Origin: Andrena cerasifolii
Lineage: Eukaryota > Arthropoda > Insecta > Hymenoptera > Andrenidae
Assembly: GCF_050908995.1 (NCBI RefSeq)
Contig: NC_135132.1
Coordinates: 7,373,001 to 7,437,000, forward strand
Reading direction: 5' to 3'
DNA length: 64,000 bases
The translations under genes and the position numbers were made by a program. The notes below the pieces were generated by a model. That model was given only the letters and a program-made list of their open reading frames with translations, was not told where the DNA came from and did no database searches. This document shows positions 1 to 13,069 of the stretch, piece after piece. The first letter of the stretch is position 1, and each line of letters begins with the position of its first letter.

Positions 1-2150
1 CTCTCTTTTTCGCCTCTAATTCCGCCGAATCGATCCCACCTCGCCAGATATCTCATGCTCCGTCAAGCATCGCGTAATCGACGCTCCGAGGCGCCTCGGA
101 CTTGCCTCTCTCGCCTTTCTAGCTCGCTCCCCGTGAGGAGTGACGTCGCCGTGAAATCGCGGAGGCGACGCAAGCAGCCCATTAACTTCGTTATCAATTT
201 TTACGAGCCCTGCTGTCGCCTATCCGGAGCTCGGAAGCTCTCAGCATCTCGACTCTCTCTCTCTCTCTCCCTGTTCCCGTCGAGTGGCGGGTATTAAGGC
301 TATCCTCTTTGCCGCTCAGCTCCCGATCTAATCGCCTCGCAAGGGGCTCGCGACGCGACGCACCTCGAGACACACAACGCAATTACCGCGAGACGTGTAA
401 ATTTTTCAGGAACTCCTCGGTCGCTGGGAGGTTTGTCAGTGCCCCCCGTGGTACCGACCCGGTCCCAAGGGTAGATCCCAGGTCGTTTGCCGTTCCATTA
501 CCGTTTCCGCAGACAGCGCGGCAGCCTACTTGCCGCGCCGGGCTCAATGCAACGTATATCGCTCGCGTGGCCCGCCGACTGCATAGTAGATCATCCGCAG
601 CGCGGCCCGCCCCTATTCAGAACTTGCTTACAGAGCTTGCTGACAGTCGTAAGTAATCTCGTTAACTAATCTCCTCGAGATCCACGGATACTTCCCACTC
701 CTCGCTCGGCTCGCTGACAATTCTTTTCAACCGCTTAATCAAAAGCAGCCGCTGTCAGGGAAAGAAGCAGGGCGTCCTCCTTCTTCCAGGCAACTCCGAT
801 ACCCTCGGAGCGTGCTCGCTGGGCTTGCACGCTCCTGTTTCATAAACGCGCAAAATAAATACCTAGTCCCGGCAAACACGGAGGAACGATAAATTCAGGG
901 GAATTTCGCGGGGCTCAAAGAGGACCTGCACCTACCCCGGCTCCTGTAATTTTTGATTGTATATTTATTCGATCCCCCGCCACCGCCGCGACCCAGCGCA
1001 GCCGTCGCCGTCTCGAGAGACGATTCGACGACGCGTTTACCCTATTTTCCCGTTTAACGCCCATGCACTCTAAACGCCGAGGAATTCCTCAGCAAAATGT
1101 TCACCCGCCGTAAAGTCCGACGGTTCGCCGCTCCAATTTCATAGCCGTCGCGAACGGCGGCCCGTAAAAAAAGGAGGGTTGTGAATTTTAGCGAGCGGTT
1201 GACGGGCGTGACGCCGCGCGACGTAATCCTCAGCTGATCGCGGAGAAGGAGTCGGCGGAGCTAATATTCCGCGTTTGAGGCTCGACTGCCTCTGCCTCAG
1301 AGCCTCTTAACTTTATTGCTCCGCGAAAGCGACAGCTGTCGATTCCTTCGCGGCCATCGATTCCTTATTTCACAGCCGTGCGAGCTTCTCCCGGCGCGTA
1401 AATCGCGGCTCGATTTTTACGGCGCGCCGAGCGTAAACACGGTCGCTTCCCTGGCGGCGGACGGGAATAAAGATATCTTTGCGCTCGCGTGACTTTCGAC
1501 GGGCCCGTCGGCGAGGCAGAAACGGGCAGCCTCCGTGCTGTCACGTAAAGCCGGATCCGGACCTGAATGCGTATACGCTGAGCAGGCTGAGCGCGCACGA
1601 ATGCAGAGAGATCGAAAGTGCCATTCTTTCTTCACCAACTTCTGTGCTTAGCTTAGCCCACTCCACAGTCGTAAAGATGGTGTGATTAGCTAAACAAACT
1701 TACAGCTCAACGCTCCGAGTCATCCTGTTTATCAATGCAGGGTGATTCTCCAGCGACGCATAGTGGTTCCAAATCGCTAAAAAGCGGCAAACCTCTCGAA
1801 ACGTACTTTAATTTAGTCAGAAATCGGTGCTCGGGGGTTTTTGGGGTTGCTGATTGCGAAACTGAATTTCAAAAATTTTAAAACAAAATGACAAATCCAA
1901 TATGGCGGACGCGTATGTCAGAAACATATCAAATTTGGTCTAAACTTGGTATCCTAAGCTTGGTTTCACCCGTCCACATCAGAATATTCGTGCGCGTTCA
2001 GCCTTGCTCAACGTATATTCATTCAAGTCTGGATCCGGCTTTAGTTGCGAATGGGAGTAATTTAATTCGCGACTTTAAGCCCCCTCACTCCGTATTAAAA
2101 ATTCCTTACGGTGTTCTTCCTCCCTTCGTGTCAAGTGTGTTTCTTTTTTT
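1..2150. other. GC-rich region without a recognisable gene
   Basis: The stretch is GC- and CpG-rich, with a short CT microsatellite near 253-270. All open frames are short, overlap on both strands and have no splice-site context or recognisable protein motif, so I treat them as chance. A segment at about 1829-1905 carries the GGGGTTTTTGGGGT motif also found inside the Transib-like elements at 25.2 kb and 30.9 kb, so it is probably a transposon remnant. Confidence 0.6.
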
Positions 2151-2460
2151 CTCGTTCACATTAGTCAAGTTAGTTGAATTCAAGCGACTTTAAAGTGAAG
2201 TTAGTTGAATCACGCGACTTGATGAAGTGAAGTTAGTTAAATTCCAGCGACTTGATGAAGTCAAGTTAGTTAAATTCCAGCGACTTTGATGTCAAGTTGT
2301 CTTTCAAGTAAGGTTGAAAGAATCTCTACTTTAACTTGAAACTTGAAAGAAACCTGAAAGGATACTTCAAGTCAAGTTCACATTGGTAAAGTAGCTTCAG
2401 GTATACTGACTCCAAGTCCCTTGAATTCAAGTTACTTGACTAATCCGAACGAGGCTTTAA
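2151..2460. repeat. Inverted-end repeat built of CAAGT/ACTTG motifs (copy 1)
   Basis: The block opens with CTCGTTCACATTAGTCAAGT and closes with the approximate reverse complement, ending in CGAACGAGGC. The interior is a degenerate array of TTGAATTCAAG-like palindromic words. The same ends and interior occur at 16.73-17.11 kb, so this is a dispersed family resembling a non-autonomous DNA element with internal tandem repeats. I saw no clear target-site duplication. Confidence 0.65.
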
Positions 2461-4667
2461 TTAGCTGTTTCCGGCACCCTAGTGGTTTTCGTTGGTCCTT
2501 AAAGCAAACCCCTCTCCACCTAACCGGCCAATTGCTTGTATGGGCACTCAAATTCCAAAAGAAAGCGCCGCCTTTGGGCTATAATATGTCTAACACTACT
2601 TGTCGCCTAATGGGAAAGAAAGCGGCTCGTTAGTGGAGCGGGTGTGCCGACCCCCGAAACGCGATCGACACCCTGTCAACAGAACGCTCGCACGCAAGAG
2701 AGGATCGGGAGCACCGGGAGAGCCCGCCGCCCCGCTTCTGGCAACAATGGGATACACCCGACGCTCTCTCGCGGAATATCTTCCGCCTGCCATCGCTCCC
2801 ACGCGCGTATCTCTTCCCCCTCGTCACCGCGGGGATAATACGCGCGCGGACAGGCGTGCAGCAATTTCGTTCCCCTTTTCGTGTCCGGAGTGCTTGTCTC
2901 GGGGCATAAAAACCACGGCCGCGGAGCGATAATTCGTTTGACGGCAGATAGGGCTCGCCTTGCCGAGCTGCGGCGGAGGGGAGGGTGAGCGCGTGCAGGA
3001 CAACGTCAGCAACGTTATCTGGGACGCGGAGGGGTAGAAGGAACTCTTTCACCGGGTCGGCCGAGCTGTCGGGGCCGATACGCTCACGCAGCGGGTCTCC
3101 CTCGTATCAGCAGGCCCGGCGAACAAAACGCGCGCGGCTGGCTCTTTGGGAAAAATCAGAGCCAGGCCAATAGCGTTCCGTAATTTCGTCGAGAGAAAAG
3201 CCGCACACCAGCCGCGGAACAAAGGGAGCATTGATCTGCGAGGACGGTCAATTAGGGGAGCGCGCGCGGTTACGAATGCGACCGCGTATCCATCCGCTCA
3301 CTATGCCCCTACGCGCTGCACAGCGCGCACGCCCTTTGCCCGACACCGCGGACCTTCCTCTCCTTCCGTTGAAGAAAGATGAAATATCGACTACCCGACG
3401 GATCCAATAATTACGAGGGGCGCTCGCGAGCGCACGCAATTCCGCGAGGCTTGATTAAAAAGAGCCCGGCACAACGGCTCGTAACCTTAGCAGTTGCTAC
3501 GAGAATGCCTCTCCTGTTCCCTCGGAAAAAATTAATACGTACCTCGCCAAGGGATTACTCGAATTTTCAGGCAGCCCCTTCATCTTTCCTGGCCACCCAT
3601 CCCCGGAGAGGATACTGGCTCGAGACTCCGCCGGTCAGAATTTCGATGGAAATTCGATTCGATGCTTCCGCGCCGCCGTAAAAGCGAATGGGACGGAGGC
3701 ATTAATGCGAGTAGGGGCCCGTTTCCGTGGCGAAATATTCTCTGCGGTCGGATAGGCCGCTTCGCAGATATCGGGCGCCGGAAGGCTTCAGCCCAGCGTT
3801 CCTCGTTGACCCATCGAATACGCGCGAATGAAGCGAGGGGTTAATTAACGAATTCCGAATCAGTTACGATTTATGTAACGTACACTCCAAAGTGTTCCAG
3901 CGATTGCTACGTGCGGGTAGGTTTCACAAAGGAGAGTGTCGAATGAAACGTATCAGTCGATTTCATTTTTCTTAGCGTGTGTGTGAGTTCGACGGTCTCG
4001 GGGCACAGGGATGAGGCTGTTATTCTTGCTTTTTATATTATTCAACTGTTCGGATGCGGCTTGGGTGACGGTGATATTCAAGATCAGGTTAGATGCCCTA
4101 GTCGCTGTACAGGGTGTTCCAGCATTGATGGTACAATTCAGAAAGGGGTGAATGAAAAAGTAAGTTGAAAGTATAGAATTTTTTAAAATTATTATTAGGC
4201 CTTTATTGCACAAAGATAGAAAAATAGGAATAAAAAAGGGGGGAAATAGCGCAAAGGCGAGGTTTAGTCGTAAGTTGTAGTTGTTTGCAACCTAATAATT
4301 TTTTAAATAAATTTTCATTCATTTGAGGCTTTTTGTCTTACTTTTCATATATAGACCCACTCTAAGCAAACCGAGATAGATAATAGCACGCGATATTGAT
4401 ATGGAATGAACATTAGATATGATATTTCATAATGCTGTCTGTAAAGGACACATTAGGTACTCGAAGAATATTCAAAGTCAATTTTCCCGAAGACAAAGCC
4501 TCAAATGGAACAAACTTATTCTATATTTTCGACTTACTTTTTTTCATGCAGAATATACGTATTTCAGTCTATACGTAAGGGAAGATTCTAGCGCAGAACT
4601 ACCCTTTCAGTACAAGCCAAACAGTTGAGTGAATAACCTTGTCACATTTTCTGCTTTTCTGGACATA
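2461..4667. other. No gene seen; GC-rich then AT-rich spacer
   Basis: 2461-3900 is GC-rich with overlapping random open frames on both strands. From about 4000 the sequence becomes AT-rich. A TACAGGGTGTTCC motif at about 4109, typical of insect DNA-transposon ends, suggests more mobile-element debris. I see no splice-bounded coding exon. Confidence 0.55.
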
Positions 4668-5105
4668 CTGGGTGATTCACCTAAGTGTGCCACCTAAATT
4701 ACTTGTAAACCCTTTGTTATATGAAGAAACGGTTGAAACCAAAGTTGTATGGTATCGAGGGGCACTCAGTGTAATAATGAATGTTTTGCTATTTTGCTTT
4801 TCTATCGAGACACGAAGGTAACCTTAACTTTTTTAATTGTAGTGGGTAAAATTTGACCCTGCAAGTGGAAGGAGTGTTGAAAGCTGAGTGAAACAAACTA
4901 ATAATTAACTGAGATATTCTTTGAATGATTTCTAATGTAAGTACTGCTCAAAATGTGCGTAGTCGATTAATAAATGCAGCTGACTAATTACTTATTACAT
5001 CGTGTGCCCCCCTTGGTACCATACAACTTTTGTTCGAACCATTTTTTTTCATTTAACAAAGGGGTTGCAAGTAATTCAGGTGACATATTTAGATGAATCA
5101 CCCTG
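4668..5105. mobile_element. Foldback MITE flanked by TA
   Basis: The left end CTGGGTGATTCACC and right end GGTGACATATTTAGATGAAT...CACCCTG are parts of imperfect inverted arms of about 125 bases. Both arms contain TTACTTG, CCCTTTGTTA and GTTGTATGGTA blocks in inverse order. The element is bounded by TA on both sides, as expected for a Tc1/mariner-type non-autonomous element. There is no transposase. Confidence 0.7.
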
Positions 5106-5157
5106 TATATCCTGAAATGGTATATATAATATAAATCAGTAGTGTACACATTATTAT

Positions 5158-5280
5158 TTAAAATATACTTCTAAGTTAACTTTCGTTGGATATTTTAGGT
5201 AACAGCATAGTAGAGGTATTGAGGGACAATTCAGCAAAAGTACTTGGCCCTATTGACCCTCCCTTTCAAAGCTATCGAGT
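5158..5280. repeat. Dispersed repeat fragment, inverted copy at 18.3 kb
   Basis: This segment contains TTGAGGGACAAT and AAAATATACTTCTAAGTTAA. It matches the reverse complement of about 18290-18405 with scattered differences. It is probably part of an old transposon family; no coding potential is visible. Confidence 0.55.
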
Positions 5281-5775
5281 GGAGCATCTCTCCCCGAAAA
5301 AGGCGAGATGCCCCAGTCACAATTAGGACAGATGCTCCAATAATAATGACGATGGGCTTGTACTTTCATTTAGTTTAATAATACTGGTAACACGAGGGTA
5401 AATTTCATGCGCTTCATTTCAAGCAATTTTCATCACTATGTATTCTGTTTTTGTTTGACTTATTCTTAATGACTTACAATGTTGATATCGGATTTAATTA
5501 TAATTAAATTTTAAATATGTACCTGTAGCAGAATCAACTCATAAATAATTTTAATGTTTTCTTTGTTATGAATAATTATGCGGGGCATCTGGTACCAACA
5601 CAATTTTCAGCAAATATTCTCTAAAAGGAAATATTGCGCACTTTATTTCGAATTAGCATCAAATTTGTAACATATCAAATTTATTCTCATAAAATAAATA
5701 ACGTCATTGTTATTGTTAACAGCCATTTTATATTAGGTGGGGCAATTGTTCAGGACTTACGTTAATAATAATTTA

Positions 5776-6118
5776 AAATAAAAAAATATATAAAAAAAAT
5801 TGTATGTTTAACGATTTTAATAAAAATGCACTAAAAACTAAAAAATAATTCTTTTCTTGTACTACACTTTCGCTGGTGTTTTTTCACTTTAAATAAAAAC
5901 GTGGAGCAGGATATCTCGTAACAAATTCATTTCGACGCTTGATGCTGTATTAAATTGATTCATATTCTCTTATGAAACATCTTGCTCCACGATTTTATTT
6001 AAAGTGAAAAAAACACCATCGAAATTGTAGTACAAGAAAAGAATTATTTTTTAGTTTTTAGTGCACTTTTAATAAAATCGTTTAACATAAAATTTATTTT
6101 TATATATCTTTTATTTTC
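5776..6118. mobile_element. AT-rich foldback MITE with about 150-bp arms
   Basis: About 5776-5930 and 5975-6118 are near-perfect inverted repeats. Both arms contain GCACTAAAAACTAAAAAATA, GTGTTTTTTTCACTTTAAAT-like and CGTGGAGCA blocks in mirrored order. The spacer is only some 45 bases, so a transcript would fold into a long hairpin. There is no open frame of note. Confidence 0.8.
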
Positions 6119-6539
6119 TAGTTTTGAGTGTTTTTGTCGTTTTCCTAAGGAACCCGAGTCGCTGATTTCAAGTGTTTTGGATTTGTGGTTATAGATTATA
6201 TTTATTGATGACTGGGTAATTTATTCAACACCTCGCGGTTATTTTTTTTTTTTAAATATTGCATTGTCCAAACTACGCACGCCTGCAAAGTTTCAAGACA
6301 ATTGGATAGTTGGAAGTGGGTTAAACTTGAGTTGCCAGATTCGAACCATACGTAGAAACAAACAAGCAGAGGATCGAAGCTGACTAAAATCGTTTAAAAA
6401 CTTTTAGAAAATCAAAACAAAATAAAACGATTGCTACGTTGCCACTATCAGGAAAAAAACCCTTCTATTCTCACACTTCTGAATCCCACAGCAAGCTACA
6501 GAACACTCTCCTAGTTTTATTAGAAAAATCCCGTAATTT

Positions 6540-8080
6540 TCAAGACCAGTGATCGCTGGGCTGGGTAGCGTCTGCGAGAGATTAAGGTTAAAGGGCGGTG
6601 GCTACGGTCCTCGCTGCTCGTTCCTCTATCCCCGGTTCCATTAGAAAACGTTTCCAAGCCGGTGTTACAGGATAAATAGTTTGCGCGAGAGAGAAGGCTC
6701 TCCGCGGCGGTAATTTATCTGGAGCGTTACGCAGCTCCATTAAGGAGAGACAGAGCCTGCCCGCGGAGAGCAGCCCTTTCAATCTGCGAGAGGTACCCGC
6801 CGGTTTGGGATTACGGCGGGTACGCGTGCACGTATAAATACATTTACAGTGTCTCGTCCCGTTGCCGCCCGTCGCTGGGAAAATCATTTCTCCTCCAGAG
6901 GGACTTTCTCCCCGCCCCTTTGAATCGCGAGCGACTCCGCGCATTTCTATCGCTCGAACCTACCCAAGAAAAATACTTCCTACGACTGCAGGTTGCGCGC
7001 AGACCGTGGCGATAACGAGCGGCCTTCTACCGGGTGGGTATTTAACAGCGACGAGCCTCGACTCCGGCGGCCGGAACCGTGGCGCGCTCTGGCGGTCGTT
7101 TCGACAGCCGATCGGGCCCCGCCCCTCGTTTCCCTGACAGCAATTAAAGTTACTTTAATTGCGCCTGGCATAAACACAGGGTGGTGCGCGTCGGCCAGAG
7201 GCCCGTGCCAGTTCCCCACTTCTCCACTCTCCTTCGCGGCTCCCCGGGGCAAGTCCGCGGGATGTTTCGAGGGAGGCTCTCGAAGAGCGCATCGATGCCA
7301 GCCCTCCGAGCGGAGTGTATGTATATAATAATACAGCCGCGAAGTGGCAGGTCTCTGTCAGTCGCAGCCACCCATCGATCCTCGGGGTGGGGGGTGGGGG
7401 GAGCGCGCGGTCCCCGTCGATTAATAATTTCACGCCACGCGGACGCGGCCGCGCGCAGTTCAATTACACTCGGGGGCGAGTCTCACTCGTCGATCATAGA
7501 ATAATATCAGCCGGGATGCAAATGCGCGACTATTAATTACACGGCCGCGGGAGCTGCGGCTGTATACTGGCCGCGGTTCTGTCCGATTTTTGCCGCCGCG
7601 GACTATCCATCATCGCGGAGGCGCGCCCCTTGATCTAGCGCCGATAACGCTTCCGAGAATCCAACTCGGATTGCTTTCTTTGTCTCACGTCGTCCTAGGG
7701 AACTATGCCTTCCCACTATTTTCTTCTCCTTCCCTCTGCTTTCCCCCCCTCCCGCCACGAACTGCCGAGAAAAATTACCGTGTCACGTGCAGAGATTAAG
7801 GCGACCGTTCCTTCCGCGCCTCCACTTTTACCTCACCGCTGCGCACCAGGACCCCGTGTTCCGGGTAGCTACAATTAAGCCATAAACAGAGCTGAAATCG
7901 GGGTCAACGCGTGTCGCCGGCGAAACGTCTTTGCCAACGGTACACACGCCAGGGAACTTTGCTTGCACTGGGTCACCAGGCTTTAAAATTCTTCGGCTCC
8001 AACCTTCGCCGAAATCCCTGCCGTCCTTTGCACGATCGTGTCTATTTGCAGGCGTTCCAGAACAGCCCATAACGCGATTG
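6540..8080. other. GC-rich region, no gene supported
   Basis: Overlapping GC-rich frames on both strands lack splice-site context and protein motifs. Small palindromes such as CAATTAAAGTTACTTTAATTG around 7140 are present but not interpretable. I call no gene. Confidence 0.55.
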
Positions 8081-8084
8081 TCAG

Positions 8085-8240
8085 ACAGGTGGCGCTGGTT
8101 TGGGTATTTGTAGAGTCCGGGAGTGAGTAACATCGGGGAGTCGGTTTGGGGGAATTGGTAACGCGCTTGGCCAGTGATCCGGAGGACGCCCAAAGATCGT
8201 GGGTTCTCGACAAAATCCCGTCGTTCGAGGTTCGTTTTTT
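8085..8240 (+). repeat. tRNA-derived SINE copy
   Basis: The block carries the sequence order shared by several loci here: a TTTGGGTATTTGTAGAGT-like head, then GGGGGAATTGGTAACGCG, then a degenerate B-box region (TGGGTTCTCGAC) and a T-rich tail TTCGTTTTTTC. Related copies lie at 22.65-23.58, 27.02-27.19, 34.17-34.26 and 38.44-38.60 kb, all on the plus strand. Confidence 0.7.
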
Positions 8241-8289
8241 CTCGCAGATATTCCCACGATTCGGTTCGATTGCCTTTGGGGAACGATCG

Positions 8290-8560
8290 AGTTAACAGGG
8301 GAAGATCCCGAACCCGAAAATTCAAAAAATTCTGAAACTTTGTGGATATGTAGGGAATTTCCTCCTGATTACAACGGAATTCTTTTTGCTGCCCAAAATC
8401 ACACTAACGGGGTGAAATTAACCCCTGAAGATTCGGCTATTTTTCGATTTTATTTCCTAACTCGCAATCTGTAAGATATAGAAAAGAAATTTCAAGACAA
8501 AAGTTACTTCTTTTAATTAGATCTATCAAATGGCAAAAGTTTTATCAATTGTTTAAACAA
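8290..8560. repeat. Repeat fragment shared with the 53-kb pogo-like element
   Basis: AATTTCAAGACAAAAGTTAC and its flanks (8460-8550) recur directly at 53.14-53.21 kb. The AATTCAAAAAATTCTGAAA part at about 8320 recurs inverted at 53.28-53.35 kb. This indicates a dispersed repeat whose segments have been rearranged. No coding potential is visible. Confidence 0.6.
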
Positions 8561-11202
8561 TTAGAAAAAAGTTATAAACAAAAATGTTAATAATGTTTTC
8601 TAAAATTCGTTGTTTCATGTGAAATCTGAACTGGATGTTTAAATAATTATGAAACAGCATAATCCATATTTTTTTTTTCCATACAATTTCAACTTTTGTT
8701 GTATTGCGGAAATATGCTCCTTGACAATCGAATAACTTTTGGATCCCTTGGTGAGTCGAATTTGAATCGATTACAGATGCGAGAGTTCCTCAGCAAAGTG
8801 GCTCTTTCTAAAATCAAGCTGATCGCAGCAGTGTAATACCTTCCGGTGTAAAAAACCGTGGAATGTTTGTAGATCCCCAGCCACGGAGGCTCGCTCTCCC
8901 CCTGCACGCTCTTCCTGATTAAAAACCAGTAAACGTACATGCAGGCTGGGTGCAGCGGGAGATCTGCCCGCCAGGGAGATGATCGCGCGCGCGCGGCTTG
9001 CCCGCTCCGCTAGACTCGCGACTTACGATCAGTAATGCGATCTGCGTCCCAACCTCCGCCAGGTTACGGGCGAATTAACCCCTGGGACCCTCTTTGCAGC
9101 GTCGCGCGTGCAAATCCTCCGCCGAGTAGCGCAGCCTAGGAGCGGCCGAGCGTGAGGGAATAAAGACGGTTCTTGTTCAGACATCCATCTGACGATCGGT
9201 TGCGCAACGCGGCGCGCGGTATCGGTACGCCCGCACGAGGCTTCTCGTAACCGTCTTTCGTAATCCCATCGCGGATTTGCGTAACGGAGATTTAAGGAGC
9301 TGGTCGGATTTAATGGCCGACGGAGCCGGCGGCTGTGTTCTACTCTGACGGGCGCGGTTTCGAGCGCTCAGCCTCGGGAAGCACGATGGATCAGCGTTGC
9401 GTAATAAATCCGTCGACGTCGCTGGTTGCACGCTGATCGATCAACGATGGGATACATAGGAGGACAGGAGGCTCTCCGCTGGAGGTTGGAGGTTCGAGCG
9501 GCCGATCGATCGAGCGGTCGTAGGTCAGGCGTGTGCCGTTCACCGGCGTTTCAGCAAACTGCCAAAGTTCGATAAAAGCGGCGAGAGTGTTCGGGGCTAG
9601 GTAGGAGGCCGGGGCAAAATATACGCCCCACTCGAACTTGAACGGTTCGTTTCCAGAGGATCGATCCGCTCTGCGGAGGAAAACGACCGGGGATGATTCT
9701 TCGGTTACCGTGCGCAGTCCGGCGCGGAAATTCTGATCGAGGCCGGGCACGACCTCGGCAGATGCGATTCACCGAAGCCTTTTGGCCCCGCGGAACGCGG
9801 ACAATGACGCGTACGCGTGGGATCGATCGATATACGGTGAGGACGCCGTCTGGTCCTGAGGGACAGAAATGGGTCAGAGGGATTGAAAGAAAGTATTGGG
9901 GAGAACGGTGAGAATCGGGAACGGTGGAGGGCGCGCGGATCGATGGGACGATCGAAGCCCGGCTATTGCGGGGCGGATCGAGGAGCTCGTGGAGAAGGTA
10001 TCGTAAAAACAAGTGGCACTCCATCCTCGGATTCCTTGGTCCGCCAAGTTTTCAAAGGGGGAGAGAGATTCAAAGATCTCCCGGCCGCTCTAGAGTAAAT
10101 TCAAGCAGCGTATCCAGAAGCGAGCTGGTGGCCCTGAGAGGCGATAAAAATGGTGGGTCGAGTATCGACTCGGACTCGCGCAGAGGCTGCGAGGGGGATG
10201 AGAGAGACATGGGGAGGAAAGAGGGTGGGAGAGGAGAGAAGAAAATCCCCTAGCGCGAGTCGACGTCCTGTTTCTCCTTGCGGAGTTGTTCCTTCGGGGT
10301 GAAAACCGCTAAGCTCGTTTACAGGGAGGAGTAGAACGGGAGGGTGGGAGCGAGAGCGAGGGAGCAGATAGACGTGCGCGTATACGAGCGTGCTGGGGAA
10401 CGATCTAAACTCCGGGATGGCGCGCAGCATCCCTCTCGCTTGTTCTCCGCTTGTTCTCGGCGTTCTCTGTGCCTCTCGGTACGCACTCGCCGCCCCGAAC
10501 GGAGGAGCAGGGAAGAGGGACACGGGGGTGATCCGCAGACGGCGCGGACCGTAAATTCGAGCGCGTCCGTCGGCGTCGTAGGATAGGCCGCGGACTCGGG
10601 GCGCTGGAGGGAAAAGCAATCAATCTTTGAGAGGCAGATGAGTGCAGGAACCTAAAATATAGGGCAACACAAATTTAGTCTGGCTGCCGGTCCACGTCCA
10701 CGTGTCGACGTGAATGCGCAACCGCCCGGGTTTGTAATCGATATTGCCGACAAGGCACCACGCCCTGCACCTGCGAGATGTGCGGGATATGCAATGGTAC
10801 CGAACGCTCCGGGATCCGCGTCCCTCCCTTTCTCACCCTCTCTTCATCCTCTCTCTTTCTCTCGCTCTCCCGTCGCCCCTCTTCACCTTCGCTCTCTGCC
10901 CTCCTGTGTCTACACGCTTCTCTCTTCCTCTCGCCCCGTTTTCTTTCCACCTCCTCCATCTCTTGGTCCACCCTCAGCCACCCTCGCGGCCGCTCCACCC
11001 CACCTCCGTGTACATCTCTCTCGGTCCGCTCTCGGCCTAGTTATCCGCCTCTCTCCTCCTTCTCCTTCGTCCATCTACTTATCTATTTATCTATCTCCGT
11101 CGCGCGGAGCAACTCCGATTATCTGGTCGGCTCCGCGCGCACAGCGGAACGCGAGTCTGGGCAGTTTGCGGGGCCCGCGTTGGCAGCACTGCGGGAGGAC
11201 GC
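8561..11202. other. GC-rich spacer, no gene supported
   Basis: Open frames up to 172 codons occur on both strands, but all lie in GC-rich or pyrimidine-rich low-complexity sequence. The CT-rich tract at about 10820-11100 produces long Ser/Leu/Pro strings in two frames at once. There are no splice motifs bounding a conserved-looking exon. Confidence 0.55.
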
Positions 11203-11210
11203 GCGGTGCG

Positions 11211-11722
11211 TAGCGTTGGCTAGAACCGTGGTTTGTGAATCACCAGCGATTAGATCACGTTCGTTCCCAATCACGGTGATTTCTCACAGTGATCCATTCA
11301 TGATCACTTCTGATTGGTGCAGGCGGAACAGTGACTCGCGATTTTCGTGATCGCTTCTGACTGGTGGAGATAACTGCTCTTTGCACGCGCCACATAACCC
11401 CAATTTCTACTTTCGAAACATTCGCAAGTCCTCGCTGTTCTTATAGAATCTCAGTTGTATATTTTGAACCAATGTGATCGTTCTTGACCTATTTAAATTA
11501 GTATAATGTATATGTGAATACTTTAGCCAATTAAATCAGTGGTGCATACATTGACTGCTAAGATTAATTCAATCAGGATCAAGAATTACGATCACAGTAA
11601 ACAATTCACTCGAGTTAAAAAAGTCACGATCACGGTCGTGATTTAACTTCGATGACGACCGTGATCGTGATTCTGCGGTCGATGTGATAAATCACTGTTA
11701 GTGATTTTGCACTCCATCCCTA
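11211..11722 (-). mobile_element. hAT-type MITE, copy 1, with 8-bp target duplication
   Basis: A 512-bp element begins TAGCGTTGGCTAGAACC and ends CATCCCTA, so its reverse complement begins TAGGGATG. It is flanked by identical 8-bp duplications GCGGTGCG at 11203-11210 and 11723-11730. The interior is full of inverted GATCACG/CGTGATC words. A second copy lies in opposite orientation at 22774-23369. Short TAGNGWTG ends plus an 8-bp duplication fit the hAT superfamily. There is no transposase, so it is non-autonomous. Confidence 0.87.
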
Positions 11723-11730
11723 GCGGTGCG

Positions 11731-13060
11731 CGCCGCCAACCCGCGGCGCCCGCTCCCGAAAACCGGCGTAGCAATAAGAATCGCAACGGCCGGGGAGCAG
11801 GGACACGGATAATTGAGATTAGCCGCAGCGTCGTTAGCGATAACGCGTGGCAGGCCAGCGAGCGCAGTTGCGGCTCGGCTGTACGCGAGCCTGAATGCGG
11901 GGCGGCCCGCCTTGCCGAGGTGTATCGGGTTGAAAGAATCTCGCGGCAAGCGCATCGGCGACTAATGAGTCCCCGCGCGATGCGCAGCAGAATCGGATGG
12001 GAATTGAATGAGGGTCAGCGAGAGCGCGCGAAATATAATCGCGCCCCATTTAACGGGGAAATTGCAGCCGCTTTAAAAATACACGGGCGCGTCCGGGATT
12101 TCCCGCGCAATCCAATCACGCGTCCATCCTATTTTCGGCTAATGGAAATAAATTATAGACCTCCGACCGCTTTATAATGCTCCCCCGATGCAAATAGCGC
12201 CAGAGGCCCCTAGCCCGGCCAAATCGGACGGGATCGAATGAAATCGAATGGAACTGAATGGAATATCTCTGGCGGGGTGGGACGCTTCGCTACCACCTCC
12301 CGGGCGATCCAAACTTCTCGATATTCGAGAGACTCTGTATCTCCGCGCGGGGCTGCTCCGAAGAGCCGCGGACGCATTTCCTTCTTCCCATGGCTCTCGT
12401 GAACTGCCGCCCGAGAGTTTGTTCCACTTTCTTTTGATTCAAGTTTCCCCAACCGGCTACGCCCCTGCCCGAACCGAACACTGAATGGGCCAGGGGGAGG
12501 TTGCTGTTACGTCACTGGCGATGCACGCTGAAAAATGTTCCACGTCTCGGCCACTCAGAGACTGCGAAATGGATTGGATTGATCTCCGCTTCCTCCCTGC
12601 CACCCCACGCTATAAATCGTTCGTCAAAGCACAGACTCCCCCGCGGGACACCCAGAGATATTATTTATTTATTTATGTATTCGATATACGGTTGTGACCC
12701 TATTAGAATAGAAATGTAAAATAACTATGCAGTACAAAAGGGAGGGCGCGGAGGATGCCAATAAGTCCAACTTTCTTGATTGTTAAAAGTTTCAGGTGGT
12801 AAATCAATTAAGCCACTACTTTTATGCGTGAGCTTTACATGGCGGTACTTGTACTGGCCAAGGAATTACTATGCAAAATTATTCAGACGAAAAACAGTGC
12901 GAATCTCGGTTGTAATGCTAATGGACTTACACTGATTGGCTTCTGAATCCTCCAAATATATTACAGAATTGGCTGAAGTAGGGGTCCAAACAAAGTAGGG
13001 GTAAAAACTATAAAAGAAAGAAGCCTAATAGAAAGTACAAGGGATTTGAAATGAGCGTCT
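11731..13060. other. No gene seen
   Basis: The first half is GC-rich with random frames. From about 12700 the sequence turns AT-rich and leads into the minisatellite that follows. I found no supported exon, RNA gene or element. Confidence 0.5.
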
Positions 13061-13069
13061 ACAACATTT

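Noticed and set aside
7828..8325. A 165-codon minus-strand open frame
   Set aside because: It runs antisense through the SINE copy and neighbouring repeat, and has no domain or splice support.
10101..11350. Long overlapping frames of up to 190 codons on both strands
   Set aside because: They come from GC-rich and CT-rich low-complexity sequence that is open in several frames at once. Composition is Ser/Leu/Pro/Arg strings without motifs.
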